Part shown: positions 1 through 9,791 of the stretch, one piece after another
Layout: each line of letters starts with the position of its first letter
Position numbering within the stretch: position 1 is the stretch's first letter
Origin: Rubripirellula lacrimiformis
Lineage (GTDB): Bacteria; Planctomycetota; Planctomycetia; Pirellulales; Pirellulaceae
Direction of reading: 5' to 3'
DNA length: 64,000 bases
NCBI RefSeq assembly: GCF_007741535.1
Contig: NZ_CP036525.1
Location: forward strand, 5,766,001 to 5,830,000
The notes under the pieces: generated by a model
Seen by the model: only the letters and a program-made list of their open reading frames with translations
Database searches by the model: none
Told to the model about the DNA's origin: nothing
Program-made: the position numbers and the translations under genes

Positions 1-1
1 A

Positions 2-118
2 AGCGGTGTGAAAGAGAGTTTTGGAACCGTCGATTCGGCTGGATCGTTCCTGATTGTGGAAGGAACCGGATCAGCTTTCCCGCTGGACGAAAACGAACCG
101 ATCGCTGGATCACGTTAA
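2..118 (+). CDS. C-terminal fragment of an unidentified protein (cut by window edge)
   Basis: An open frame enters from the left edge and ends at TAA 116-118. The 38 visible residues include a stretch reading GTVDSAGSFLIVEGTGS. This looks like the end of a beta-rich domain, but it is too short to assign. It ends 38 bases before the next gene on the same strand, so the two could be co-transcribed. The alternative is that the frame is open by chance, since only about 115 bases are visible. Confidence 0.4.
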   Translation, partial: SGVKESFGTVDSAGSFLIVEGTGSAFPLDENEPIAGSR

Positions 119-156
119 AACCGAACGCCTGACGTATTGAATTTAGAGCAAATTGA

Positions 157-3100
157 ATGTCTCTGCCGCTGCTTGATTGCGTCGCCCGATTCTGCCGCAC
201 GCCCCACCGCCGTACACATCAGCAGCCCTTGGTCGTACGGATCACCGCGGGCCTGCTGACCACTTTGGGCTTGTTGGGCTTTGTCGGCTGTGATCGTGGT
301 GGCCCATCGCCCGACCAGTCGTTGGAAAGTCCGTCGCTTGACGATCCCAAACCGGCAACAACCCCGCCGTCGTTGGAAACCGCCTACCGGTTCAGCCAGC
401 AGGGTCGCGACGCCGAAGCGCTTGCTGAAGTACGCCGACTGCTGATCGCGACCCCGGACGACCGCGACACATTGTTGATGGCGATCGAACTGGATTCGCG
501 ACTAGGCAACTTCTGCGAAGCTGCTGAATTGGCGATCAAGCTTGCGGCCAGCGACCCGACGATCACGGCGGACATGTTGGTACGCGCCTTCGATCTACAC
601 TTGCGCTGTAAAGATTTTGCGGGTGCCGAACAGGCCTTGCTGCGGCTATTGCAATTCAGCCCCAACCACGTCGAAGGGCATCGGTTGTCGGCCCAACTTT
701 ACAACGCTCAAGGCCGGCGAGCGGAGGCCTGTGAACACGTGATCCAACTGATCCGTTTGCGTGCCGTGCGGCCCGAGGAAACGCTTAGCCTGATCGATAG
801 GCAAGGTCCGTTCTTGTTGGTTTCCTTTGATGACTTTACCAATGCCGAAGAACTTTCCATGTTCTCGCTGGGACGGATCCGGGGACAGTACGTCAAGTTC
901 AACAAGGCATCCAACGAAGTCCTGGATCGGTTGACCCAACTGCGTGAAAAGTTCCCAGACAGTACGGCGGTTGCCGCGTTCCAAGGACGCGTCATCGCAG
1001 AAACCGGCCGGCAAGATGCCCTGCGCCAATGGGCCCAATCGTTGCCGCCGGGAATCGAGCAGCAGCCGGAATACTGGCACGCCATTGGCCAGGGCCTATC
1101 ACTGGAAAACCGCCACGAAGAAGCGATCCGCGCCTTCGGCGAGGCGTTGCGCCGCGACCCAACCGACCGCGGTTCGCTGCGGGGTATCGCCCAGCACTTG
1201 GATTCGCTCGGACGTGACGAGGAAGCGGTGCCGATCCGCAACCGCCTAGAAACTCTCGACAAGATCTTTCGAATCGCGAAAGATGCCGACCAAGAACAGG
1301 CGGGATGGATTGCCGAACAGTTGCAGACCCTGGTTCGCCCTTGGGAATCCGCCGCATGGTTCATGCAAGCCGCTCGGCTGGGCGGCGATTTCCAACAACA
1401 AATCCCCGAACTGAATCGACGCCACGCATCGATCGTGGCATGGGAAAGCCAGCCAGGGGCGACCGCCCAAAAAATCGACAACGCTCGCCTCGTAAGCCTG
1501 CTGTCGTTCGAGGTGGACGATTGGCCGATGCCAAAGTTTGGAACGGATCCCACGGGTGCAAATTCGAACCAGGTTGCCCAAACCGATCGCGTGTCACGAT
1601 TCGAAGACATCGCGTCGAAGGTGGGGCTGGTAGCAGCCTTCCAAAGCGGCTTCCCCGACAACGGGCACGGTTTCTATGCGCATCAAGTCAACGGTGGCGG
1701 CCTGGCCGCGGTGGACTACGACCTGGACGGACGCTGCGATGTCTATATCGTCCAGTCCGGTGGGTCCCCCAATGACCGCACCGGGTCGGCCGCCAACCAA
1801 TTGTTTCGTTGCCTTCCCGACGCAAAATTCCAAGAAGTGACCGAACCGTCGGGCAGTGGCGACCGCAGCCTAGGCCAGGGCGTGTGCGCCGGCGACATCA
1901 ACCAGGACGGATTCCTAGACCTGGTGATCGCCAATATCGGTGCCAATACGGTCCTGATCAATCAAGGTGACGGAACCTTTCGCGAACAGTTCGTTGCCAA
2001 CATCAGCAACGTCGATAACTGGACTTCGTGTCTGGTACTGGGTGACCTCAGTGGCGACCACTTGCCCGAGCTGATCGAGATCAATTACATCGACGACCCC
2101 ACGGCCTACACCGTTCGATGCGAAGACGACTACTTGGCCTGCCAACCGCAAAAGTATCAAGCAGCCGCTGACCGAGTTCACCAGATTTCAGCGGACGGTC
2201 AATTCCATCCCTGGCAGGCCGCCGAATCGATGACCGAACATCCGAAACTTGGCTTTGGCGTGGTGATCGCGAACTTCGATCGCAAGGACGGCAACGACAT
2301 GTTTATCGCCAACGATGGTGACCTGAATCATTACTGGACCAGCATCGCGGCGGCGGATGCGGACAACGATCGGTTTGGGATCCATGAATCCGGCATCGTC
2401 CGCGGCTGCAGCACTGGGCGCAGCGGCAACAGCCAAGCCTGCATGGGAGTCGCCGCGGGGGATTTCAATCGTGACGGAACTCTTGATTTGCACGTAACCA
2501 ATTTCTTACGCGAATCAGTCAACCTGTTCATGCAATCAAAGTCCGGTTACTTTTCCGATGAATGCCTTGCGTATCAGTTGGTCGAACCGTCCTATGGTGT
2601 CCTGGGTTTTGGAACTCAATCGGCCGACTTTGACAACGATGGATGGCTCGACTTGGCGGTGCTGAACGGCCACGTTTTCAACGCCGATGACGATGCGATT
2701 GCGTACAAGATGCAACCGCAAGTGTTGCAGGGCCAACAGGGACGCTTCACCGCATTGGCATCCGAACAGATTGGCCCCTATTGGCAGGAAGATCGGCTGG
2801 GACGAACCTTGGCGATGCTGGACTGGAACCACGATGGAAAAATGGATCTGCTGGCCAATCACTTAGATGCGCCCATCGCACTGCTGGAAAACGAATCCGA
2901 TTCCCAAAACTGGATCCAACTGGAACTGGTGGGAACGACCAGTGAACGCGACGCCATCGGGGCCGAGGTCCAGGTCCGCTGTGGTGATCAGCAATGGACG
3001 GGATGGCAATTCGGTGGCGATGGCTTGATGTCGACCAACCAGCCCATCGTTCACTTTGGGCTTGGCAGCAACGAGACGATCGACCAAATCGAGATCCATT

Positions 3101-3198
3101 GGCCGTCGGGGGATCATCAGACCTTCCAAAACCCCAAGCCAGCACAGCGATACTTGGTCGTTGAAAATGACGACCAGATGTACCCGCGATTGGATTGA
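157..3198 (+). CDS. TPR / FG-GAP (VCBS) / ASPIC-UnbV (CRTAC1-type) lipoprotein, paralog 1
   Basis: A 1013-residue secreted protein. A hydrophobic segment at residues 30-44 ends in a lipobox-like FVG-C45, so it is probably a lipoprotein. Residues about 70-430 are TPR-like helical repeats. From about residue 500 come calcium-binding type FG-GAP/VCBS blades with D-x-D-x-D-G motifs (DYDLDGRCD, DINQDGFLD, DFNRDGTLD, DFDNDGWLD, DWNHDGKMD). The C-terminus is an ASPIC/UnbV domain (ERDAIGAEVQV, then IDQIEIHWPSG). Such proteins are common in planctomycetes and are thought to form extracytoplasmic beta-propellers; the substrate or partner is unknown. It converges on two paralogs on the other strand, with only about 25 bases between its stop and that of paralog 2. 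The ATG at 157 has only a weak purine stretch upstream. Confidence 0.9.
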   Translation: MSLPLLDCVARFCRTPHRRTHQQPLVVRITAGLLTTLGLLGFVGCDRGGPSPDQSLESPSLDDPKPATTPPSLETAYRFSQQGRDAEALAEVRRLLIATPDDRDTLLMAIELDSRLGNFCEAAELAIKLAASDPTITADMLVRAFDLHLRCKDFAGAEQALLRLLQFSPNHVEGHRLSAQLYNAQGRRAEACEHVIQLIRLRAVRPEETLSLIDRQGPFLLVSFDDFTNAEELSMFSLGRIRGQYVKFNKASNEVLDRLTQLREKFPDSTAVAAFQGRVIAETGRQDALRQWAQSLPPGIEQQPEYWHAIGQGLSLENRHEEAIRAFGEALRRDPTDRGSLRGIAQHLDSLGRDEEAVPIRNRLETLDKIFRIAKDADQEQAGWIAEQLQTLVRPWESAAWFMQAARLGGDFQQQIPELNRRHASIVAWESQPGATAQKIDNARLVSLLSFEVDDWPMPKFGTDPTGANSNQVAQTDRVSRFEDIASKVGLVAAFQSGFPDNGHGFYAHQVNGGGLAAVDYDLDGRCDVYIVQSGGSPNDRTGSAANQLFRCLPDAKFQEVTEPSGSGDRSLGQGVCAGDINQDGFLDLVIANIGANTVLINQGDGTFREQFVANISNVDNWTSCLVLGDLSGDHLPELIEINYIDDPTAYTVRCEDDYLACQPQKYQAAADRVHQISADGQFHPWQAAESMTEHPKLGFGVVIANFDRKDGNDMFIANDGDLNHYWTSIAAADADNDRFGIHESGIVRGCSTGRSGNSQACMGVAAGDFNRDGTLDLHVTNFLRESVNLFMQSKSGYFSDECLAYQLVEPSYGVLGFGTQSADFDNDGWLDLAVLNGHVFNADDDAIAYKMQPQVLQGQQGRFTALASEQIGPYWQEDRLGRTLAMLDWNHDGKMDLLANHLDAPIALLENESDSQNWIQLELVGTTSERDAIGAEVQVRCGDQQWTGWQFGGDGLMSTNQPIVHFGLGSNETIDQIEIHWPSGDHQTFQNPKPAQRYLVVENDDQMYPRLD

Positions 3199-3493
3199 TC
3201 ATCGCAGTCGCGGTGGACCGGAATCATTCGACAACGTGGGCGATTCCATGGCCTTCGACCAACAGGTACTGCTGATTCACGCTGAGCCCAGAATAGGTTT
3301 CCGTTGTGCCGGCCGGCCACCGCACGGTCACCTCGTCGATGGCATCCGCCTGACCTAGACCGACGTCCAGCACCGATTCGTTGCTGCACAGCAAACCGTC
3401 CCCTCCGGTCTGCCATGCAGACCATAGCTGATCACCACAGCGGACCTGAACCTCGGCCCCGATGGCGTCTCGTTCACTGGTCGATCCCACCAA
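2926..3493. repeat. Inverted repeat formed by convergent paralogous genes
   Basis: Bases 2926-2991 in paralog 1 and the reverse complement of 3428-3493 in paralog 2 match over 66 bases with four mismatches by eye. They encode the conserved ERDAIGAEVQVRCGDQ part of the ASPIC/UnbV domain. The two arms are separated by about 436 bases. Confidence 0.8.
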
Positions 3494-6352
3494 TTCGAAT
3501 CGGATCGCGTTGCCCGTCGCTGTCACGTTCTGAAGCAACGCCGCCGGTCGATCCAAATGATTGACGATCAGGTCAGGTCGGCGATCGCCATTCCAATCGA
3601 CGATCGCCATCGTTCGCCCCAGTGCCGACGTCGACCAGTAGGGACGATCAGCCGAATCCTTGTCCAACAAATCAAATCCACGCGACGATCCGGCAAAGTA
3701 CTGGGGCAACATCTGATAGGGCTTCCCACGATGCCGGTGGTCGACAAGGTGACCGTTGACCATGGCAATGTCCAGCCATCCGTTGCGATCAAAATCGACC
3801 GACTGTGCGCCCCACCCCACGGTTTGACGCGTGTCTTCGTAGAGCCCCAGTTTGACGCTGGAATTGGTAAAGAAACCACTTGCGTCCAACAGGAACAGAT
3901 CGGCCGCTTGATCCCAAAAGTTGGTGACCAGCAGATCAAGCGTGCCGGTGCGATCAAAGTCTCCCTGGGCAACTCCCATGCATCCCTGGCGTTGACCAAG
4001 CAGCCCCAAACCACAACCTTGCAGCACCGCGTTTTCTCGCAACTGGACGGAACCGGATTCGTCGTCTCGCTGGCTGGTCCAGTATTGGTTCTGTAGCGTA
4101 TCGTTGGCGACAAACAAATCGTTGCCTTCCTTGCGATCGAAATTCGCAATCACGGCGGCAAAACCGTAGCTAGGCTTGTCGGGCAAAGACTCGAACCCAT
4201 CCCAATCCACCACGCTTCCGTCGACGCCCACGCGATACACGCGATCGGCTGCCGGACGAAACTTGGATGGGCTGCACAGATCTTCATCAGGCGTACAGGG
4301 TGCCGTTAGAACACTGGGATCGTCGATGTAATTGACTTCGAAAATCTCAGGCAATCGGTCACCATCTAGATCTCCACAGGCGATCGAGGTTGTCCAAGAT
4401 TCCCCAAACGCAGCCGACTCCCGCTCGCCACGACGGAAGGTGCCATCGCCGTTGTTGATCAAGACCACATTCACACCGATGTTCGCGACGACCAAGTCCG
4501 CAAATCCGTCTTGGTTCAAATCCGCCACCGCGACACCTTGCCCGTACCCCTGATCCCCCACACCCGCCATGGCCGACACGCTCACGGCCGCGCCGTCCAC
4601 GTTGCGGAACATTTCATTCGCAAGCGAACCATGCGGATCGTACGCATCGCCACCACCTTGGGTCAGATACAGATCCGATCGTCCGTCCAAGTCAAAGTCG
4701 ATGACGCCAATCCCACCGCCGGTCAATTGATGAAGAAACCGCTGGTCGCTGGTTGGATCGGTGCCCGAGTCGTACTGAAACACCATCCCGATTTCGTCCG
4801 TTACGTCCTGTAGCGGAATGGACGCGGGGTTGGCGGATGCGGGCGATTCCAAGTCGCGGCCAGAAGCCGAGTCCCGGATAGATCGCACAAGCTTGTCCCT
4901 GGTCGGTGCGGGCCAATCAGCCAATGAAATTCCGCATACGGTTGCCGTCACGGGGTCACCGAACATGAATGCGGGCCCCGGTTCAGCGGCAACCAGCGCC
5001 GATCGCTGTTGCTGGACCCGTTGCAGTTCGCGGTCCGTGCTGCCATGTGTTCGCAGTGCGACTTCACGCCACGCGACCGATTCCCAGGGTCGCCCCAGTT
5101 CATCCAATATCGCCGCAACGCGATTGAGTTCCGACCGAGATCCTCGCTGGCGTCCGATGATTCGCATGATCCCAGCCATTTCGTTCAACCGATCGAAATG
5201 CTCTGCCACGCACTGCGATGTTTCGGCTTGACCTTGGATCTGCAGCGATCGAGACATTGCGATCATGGAAAACCGATCGGTGGGATCACGTGCAACGGCC
5301 TCGGCAAAACAACGGATTGCCATCGGATGTTCGTCGCGGCGCTGCAGCCACATGCCCAACGCGTGCCAGTACTCGGGCTGGACCTCGATCCCTTCGGGCA
5401 ATCGCGTGGTCCATTCTTCGATGGCACGATCGTCTTCCAGATCCGAATAGATTCGGCCTTCCATTGCGATGATTGCTGTCGAATCGGGAAACCTGCGAGC
5501 TAACGTTTCGATCAAACGTCGGGCCTGATCCAAGTGCCCATCGGATCGCACGAACCGGACAAGAGTCAGCAACCCTGGTGACCACTGATCTGGGTTGGTT
5601 CCCTGCATCGGCGGCTGATTGCCAAATGCGTCCCCATAGCAGTTCATTGCGAACAGTTCTTTTTCGGTGACATCGCCGCTTCGGGCCAGAGCCCGCAGAT
5701 GGTCAGCGGCCTCGACGCGACGCCCCTGCTGATTCAACAACGATGCCAGTTGACGATGAACCCGTTTGACGCTGCCCTGCAGATTAAGAATCTCGTTGAA
5801 CCGCTGCTCGGCGGCTTCGACATTCCCCTCGTCGGCCAACCACTGGGCGGCCAACCAATTTGCTTCGCAGCGAACCTCCACTTCGGAAACCGGAACGGAT
5901 TCCAGCAACTGTGCCGCTGCCAACTTCTCACCAAGAGCCGCTTGGCACTTTGCAAATAACACGACGGCGCCGAGATCCAACGGCTCGGCGATCAACAACG
6001 GTCGCAACAGGTCTTGCGTTTCGGTGTAGTTCGTCTTGCTGAAACTGGCCTGCGCACGCTCCAGAACTGCGGCGGGTGACGAATCTTGGTTGCGATCCGC
6101 GATCTGCTGCTGGACCTGACGCTGGCGCAGCTTGGCGTAGGCCGAATCATCATCACCGCCACCGCACCCAACGACAGCCAACACCACCACCGAACCAACC
6201 ATGCCCCCTGCTCGTTTGACCGAGGCCAGTGTAACCGAGGCCAGCGTGATCGAAGCCTGTTTGACCGAAGCTCGCTTGATCGAAGCTCGCGATATCCAAG
6301 CCATCGATTTCCAGCCCGGCCCCATCGTCCAATTCCGCATCGTGTAGGTCAT
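3224..6352 (-). CDS. TPR / FG-GAP (VCBS) / ASPIC-UnbV lipoprotein, paralog 2
   Basis: About 1042 residues from the ATG at 6352. That ATG overlaps the stop of the upstream paralog as ATGA (6349-6352) and has GAGGGAAAG just upstream, which is why it is preferred to the start at 6451. A long basic N-region holds a six-fold pentapeptide-like repeat (ASVK/ASVT type) before a lipobox AVVG-C63. Then follow TPR-like helices, a chain of FG-GAP blades (DFDLDGRSD, DLNQDGFAD, DLDGDRLPE, DFDRTGTLD, DFDRNGWLD, DWNGDRRPD) and a C-terminal ASPIC/UnbV domain. Domain order matches its neighbours on both sides, so it arose by duplication. It is probably translated coupled to paralog 3. A second possible start is Met17 of this reading. 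Confidence 0.9.
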   Translation of the reverse strand: MTYTMRNWTMGPGWKSMAWISRASIKRASVKQASITLASVTLASVKRAGGMVGSVVVLAVVGCGGGDDDSAYAKLRQRQVQQQIADRNQDSSPAAVLERAQASFSKTNYTETQDLLRPLLIAEPLDLGAVVLFAKCQAALGEKLAAAQLLESVPVSEVEVRCEANWLAAQWLADEGNVEAAEQRFNEILNLQGSVKRVHRQLASLLNQQGRRVEAADHLRALARSGDVTEKELFAMNCYGDAFGNQPPMQGTNPDQWSPGLLTLVRFVRSDGHLDQARRLIETLARRFPDSTAIIAMEGRIYSDLEDDRAIEEWTTRLPEGIEVQPEYWHALGMWLQRRDEHPMAIRCFAEAVARDPTDRFSMIAMSRSLQIQGQAETSQCVAEHFDRLNEMAGIMRIIGRQRGSRSELNRVAAILDELGRPWESVAWREVALRTHGSTDRELQRVQQQRSALVAAEPGPAFMFGDPVTATVCGISLADWPAPTRDKLVRSIRDSASGRDLESPASANPASIPLQDVTDEIGMVFQYDSGTDPTSDQRFLHQLTGGGIGVIDFDLDGRSDLYLTQGGGDAYDPHGSLANEMFRNVDGAAVSVSAMAGVGDQGYGQGVAVADLNQDGFADLVVANIGVNVVLINNGDGTFRRGERESAAFGESWTTSIACGDLDGDRLPEIFEVNYIDDPSVLTAPCTPDEDLCSPSKFRPAADRVYRVGVDGSVVDWDGFESLPDKPSYGFAAVIANFDRKEGNDLFVANDTLQNQYWTSQRDDESGSVQLRENAVLQGCGLGLLGQRQGCMGVAQGDFDRTGTLDLLVTNFWDQAADLFLLDASGFFTNSSVKLGLYEDTRQTVGWGAQSVDFDRNGWLDIAMVNGHLVDHRHRGKPYQMLPQYFAGSSRGFDLLDKDSADRPYWSTSALGRTMAIVDWNGDRRPDLIVNHLDRPAALLQNVTATGNAIRFELVGSTSERDAIGAEVQVRCGDQLWSAWQTGGDGLLCSNESVLDVGLGQADAIDEVTVRWPAGTTETYSGLSVNQQYLLVEGHGIAHVVE
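6214..6303. repeat. Six tandem 15-base repeats inside a signal-peptide region
   Basis: Units such as GTTTGACCGAGGCCA, GTGTAACCGAGGCCA and GCGTGATCGAAGCCT run head to tail on the + strand reading. On the coding (-) strand they give a degenerate five-residue repeat in the N-region of paralog 2. Paralogs 1 and 3 lack it. Confidence 0.75.
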
Positions 6353-9333
6353 CTTTCCCTCGTCTGGAACGCCGTGTCGAATCCCTCGACAAGGACATAA
6401 TTCTTGCCCGTCGGCAGGTCCCCAATCTCTTGGACATTGCCCCGCCCCCAATCCACCGACACGTCGCGAACGACCGTTTGATTCCCCACCCCGAATCGAA
6501 CCCTGCGTTGGTTGCTGGCCATGTAACCATCCCCGGAAAGCAATTGGCCAGCCACCTGACGATCACCGACTTTGGCTCGCACGACCGCGCCGATCGCATC
6601 ACGCTGGCCGCTGGTCGATTTCAGTTCGAACGTAACCGATGCTCCCGCGCCGTCGGAATCGTTGACAAGCAACGCAACCGGTTCGTACAGATGCGACACG
6701 ATCGCGTCCGCCTTGCCATCAACGTTGATGTCCGCAATGGCAAGTGCGCGGCCCAGATGGTCTCGTTCAAAGAACGGGCCCAATTGCTGTCGATCGATTT
6801 CGTCCCACGATCCGTTTCGGCTGCGATGAAAAACTTGTGTGGGCATGTAGTACGAAACGTCATCGCGGCCGACGTCGTCCACATGCCCATTGGTCAGTAT
6901 CAATTCCAATTCGCCGTCGTTGTTGAAATCTGCCCACTGCGTTCCAAACCCAAGCAGCTTGATCGATGGCTGGGCAAGCCCGACTTGATGGGATCGATCG
7001 GACCAAACACCGGGGCCCACTTGTTCATAGAATGTGTTGTGATCATCGGCAAAGTGGGACAGAAAAAAGTCGATGTCACCGTCGCCATCGGGATCGCCTG
7101 CCGCCATCCCCATCGAAGCTTGCGACAGCGACCTAGCGTTCAGCCCAAGTCCGCGGATCGCGCCGATTTCGACCAGTTCGAATTGCCCGGATTGCTGGCT
7201 CGCCGACCACAGGTGGTTCACGGTCATGTCATTGGCAACGTACAAATCCAGTCCGGGTGTTTCGTCCAATTGGCCCGCCACGATCCCCAACCCGCGTCCC
7301 GGGCTGCGTTGATCCATCCAGCGCTCCGTCACATCGACAAAGGTCCCATCGCCAACTCCTTTCCACACACGGTCGGTCGCAGCCTCGAAATGCAATGGTG
7401 GACAAGTCGAGATGCCCTGCGCGTTGTGGCACCCGTCACGGAAAGGCGACTCGCCATCGCAATACGCGACTTCGAATAGGTCTGCGATCCCATCGCTATC
7501 GATGTCCGCAATCACAACCGACGTGGTCCACTTTGCACCGCTCAACTTTGCCTGTTCTGTCACATCCGTGAACGTGCCATCGCCATTGTTTCGATACAGA
7601 CGGTTGCCACCGATGTTGGCGTCGAACAGATCCGGAAATCCATCGTCGTTGTAGTCACCCACAGCAATGCCTTGGCCAAAACCGTGATCCAGGTATCCGG
7701 CTGAAACGGTCACGTCGACGAACTGTCCCGCGATGTTCCGATGCAATCCGTTCAGCGATGAATCGGTTGCCAAGGGTTGCCCATCGAGCACTGCCGCTGC
7801 GACGTCGGGGTATCCGTCCAAGTCAAAATCGATCACCGCCACACCGCCACCGACGGTCTGGTAGATCCAGTGTCCGTCTTGCTGTGCATCGGGCGCAATG
7901 GCACAGGTGTGGTTCAGCCCGCGTTGCTTGGACTGGTCATCGAATCGGATTGGAGTGCTGTCCAGCCGGGCCGCCGAGGCCGCGACGGCAGGCAAAACAC
8001 CGGGGGATCCCGGGGTCGGATCGACCAGCGCCAGACCGCTTAGATCGATTCGTTGGGCGATATCGAATCCGGACAGTTGCCATGGCGTCTGTTTCGACAA
8101 TCCCTTTCGAATGGCCAAATAGCGATCTCGCAAATCATCAACGTGATCATCGGGCAACACGGTTGCCAACCTAGCCCAGCCCTCGGCCTCCCAAATCCTT
8201 CCCAGTGCGACCAGAGCCTCGGCAACCTTCAAGGCACTCTTTTGCGAATTGCTTTTTCGTTCGAAATGAATCGCCAAGGCATCACGAAGACTGGTTTGCC
8301 GGACAATCTGATCGGCGACCAATTCAGCGTCGCTATCGCGCCCCATCTGTTTCAGGCAAACCAACAAAGAGGTCAGCGTTTCGGGGTACCGCATCTGGTC
8401 GTGATTGAGGGCCTCCCAGAACGAGCGTGCGGCACTTTCGTATCGCCCCTGGGACTGTGCCCATAACCCCATAGCAATCCAATATTCGGGGAACGTCGGG
8501 GCACCATCAGGCATCTGCTTTGCCCAATCCGGAATTTCGTCGTACCGGCCGCTCCTGGCTAGCGCTAACCCGAGCCATGCATACGCCGGTACAAATTCAG
8601 GGTGGCGCAGGGATACCTTTCCCAGCCGATCGGCGGCGGCCTGCCAATCCATCTGGGATGCATCCCGTTGCGCCAGGCAAAACTCTGGCCTCCGATCCGT
8701 CGGTTCCCGCTGCATCAAATTCAGACACATTTCACTGTCCGGTTCGACACGGCCCGGGTCGGCAAGCACGGCCAATGATTCCGGATCACCATGCCCATGC
8801 ATCAACAACCATTTCAACGATGGGATGGCTAACTGGGGCAACCCAACCATGGCCGATAACCCGACCAGATCGTAATGACCTTGAATATCATCCGGGTACA
8901 GCTCGCTGCTTCGTCGCAGCGTTTCCACCGCCTCGAACGGTCGGTTCGACTTCATCTGCAGTTCGCTGTGCTTTCGAAGCAGAGCCAGCGATGGGCGATC
9001 CGACAGGTCGACCGCGGACTGGTACATCGACGAAGCTTCTTGGATGTCGCCTCGCGCAACCGCGATGTCGCCCGCCAATTCGATCGCCACCGCGTCGCCA
9101 GGCTGCTGCAGCAAATGTTGGCGAATCGAATTTTGTGCGTTGCCGAGGTCTCCGCGGCCTAGCGCCTGGGAAGCGATCACACGATAGTTTTCAGGCTGCG
9201 GGCGGACATCGACTGTTGCATCTCCGGGCGACAACGATCGCACCGGATCGGATGGCGGATCTTCCGAGCCGCAACCAACACACACCAGTGCCAACGCAAT
9301 CCAAAGGCAATGTATCGTACGACAACGGGTCAC
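6349..9333 (-). CDS. TPR / FG-GAP (VCBS) / ASPIC-UnbV lipoprotein, paralog 3
   Basis: About 994 residues from the GTG at 9333, chosen because AGGGAGAA lies seven bases upstream; an ATG at 9357 is the alternative. The N-terminus then reads as a compact lipoprotein signal with hydrophobic IALALVCVG before Cys21. TPR-like repeats cover roughly residues 40-400. FG-GAP blades follow (DFDLDGYPD, DYNDDGFPD, DIDSDGIAD, DPDGDGDID, DFNNDGELE) and the C-terminus is ASPIC/UnbV (QRDAIGAVVRAKVGD, then VSVDWGRG). It is the first gene of a two-gene - strand unit with paralog 2. It is the most divergent of the three in the ASPIC segment. Function is inferred only as an exported beta-propeller scaffold. Confidence 0.9.
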   Translation of the reverse strand: MTRCRTIHCLWIALALVCVGCGSEDPPSDPVRSLSPGDATVDVRPQPENYRVIASQALGRGDLGNAQNSIRQHLLQQPGDAVAIELAGDIAVARGDIQEASSMYQSAVDLSDRPSLALLRKHSELQMKSNRPFEAVETLRRSSELYPDDIQGHYDLVGLSAMVGLPQLAIPSLKWLLMHGHGDPESLAVLADPGRVEPDSEMCLNLMQREPTDRRPEFCLAQRDASQMDWQAAADRLGKVSLRHPEFVPAYAWLGLALARSGRYDEIPDWAKQMPDGAPTFPEYWIAMGLWAQSQGRYESAARSFWEALNHDQMRYPETLTSLLVCLKQMGRDSDAELVADQIVRQTSLRDALAIHFERKSNSQKSALKVAEALVALGRIWEAEGWARLATVLPDDHVDDLRDRYLAIRKGLSKQTPWQLSGFDIAQRIDLSGLALVDPTPGSPGVLPAVAASAARLDSTPIRFDDQSKQRGLNHTCAIAPDAQQDGHWIYQTVGGGVAVIDFDLDGYPDVAAAVLDGQPLATDSSLNGLHRNIAGQFVDVTVSAGYLDHGFGQGIAVGDYNDDGFPDLFDANIGGNRLYRNNGDGTFTDVTEQAKLSGAKWTTSVVIADIDSDGIADLFEVAYCDGESPFRDGCHNAQGISTCPPLHFEAATDRVWKGVGDGTFVDVTERWMDQRSPGRGLGIVAGQLDETPGLDLYVANDMTVNHLWSASQQSGQFELVEIGAIRGLGLNARSLSQASMGMAAGDPDGDGDIDFFLSHFADDHNTFYEQVGPGVWSDRSHQVGLAQPSIKLLGFGTQWADFNNDGELELILTNGHVDDVGRDDVSYYMPTQVFHRSRNGSWDEIDRQQLGPFFERDHLGRALAIADINVDGKADAIVSHLYEPVALLVNDSDGAGASVTFELKSTSGQRDAIGAVVRAKVGDRQVAGQLLSGDGYMASNQRRVRFGVGNQTVVRDVSVDWGRGNVQEIGDLPTGKNYVLVEGFDTAFQTRER

Positions 9334-9340
9334 TCTTAGA

Positions 9341-9348
9341 TTCTCCCT
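9341..9348 (-). promoter_or_regulatory. Ribosome binding site deciding a GTG start
   Basis: AGGGAGAA on the - strand lies seven bases before GTG 9333. It favours that start over the ATG at 9357, which has no comparable purine stretch. Confidence 0.6.
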
Positions 9349-9459
9349 ACCGAACATTCTGGATCCAACATCGCAGGCCGGCTGCACCGCACAAACAACG
9401 CAGGTCCCCCCTGCGCATCCAAACCAACTCAACCGTCTGCAAATCGCCGGGGGTCCCAA

Positions 9460-9791
9460 GCAGCCGGACGAACGCGACCAGGCTTGTTGATCATACTACA
9501 GCCACCGCCGCAGTCGCGCTCATCACTGGCCATCCTTTGGGCGTGTTGCGAATTCGCCCACCGCCGGTTTTCTCGCTAGGCGGTGCAGCGAGTTCCCCGG
9601 CGCTTTCTCCACCATCGGATTCACTTTTCCAGGCGACCGATCGGGACAGGCCATTGAACCGGATCGAAGATTTTGCTGAAACCCTTGACGATCAGATGCG
9701 AGACAAGGACACTCAATTGAGATGCGTTCAAGCGAGCATTTTCATTTGGTAACTTTTCTTAGTATCCCGCGACCTTTCTGAGGACCTATCT
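9460..9791. other. Intergenic region between divergent genes
   Basis: No gene or repeat is recognised here. It separates the - strand paralog pair from the + strand small lipoprotein, so it should hold both promoters. Only a GAGGACC ribosome-binding-like stretch near 9779-9785 can be pointed to. Confidence 0.5.

Noticed and set aside
8520-9752. 410-residue open frame on +
   Set aside because: It lies antisense to paralog 3, which has clear lipoprotein, TPR and FG-GAP sequence. The product has no recognisable domain and is Arg/Pro/Thr-rich, as expected of a GC-rich shadow frame.
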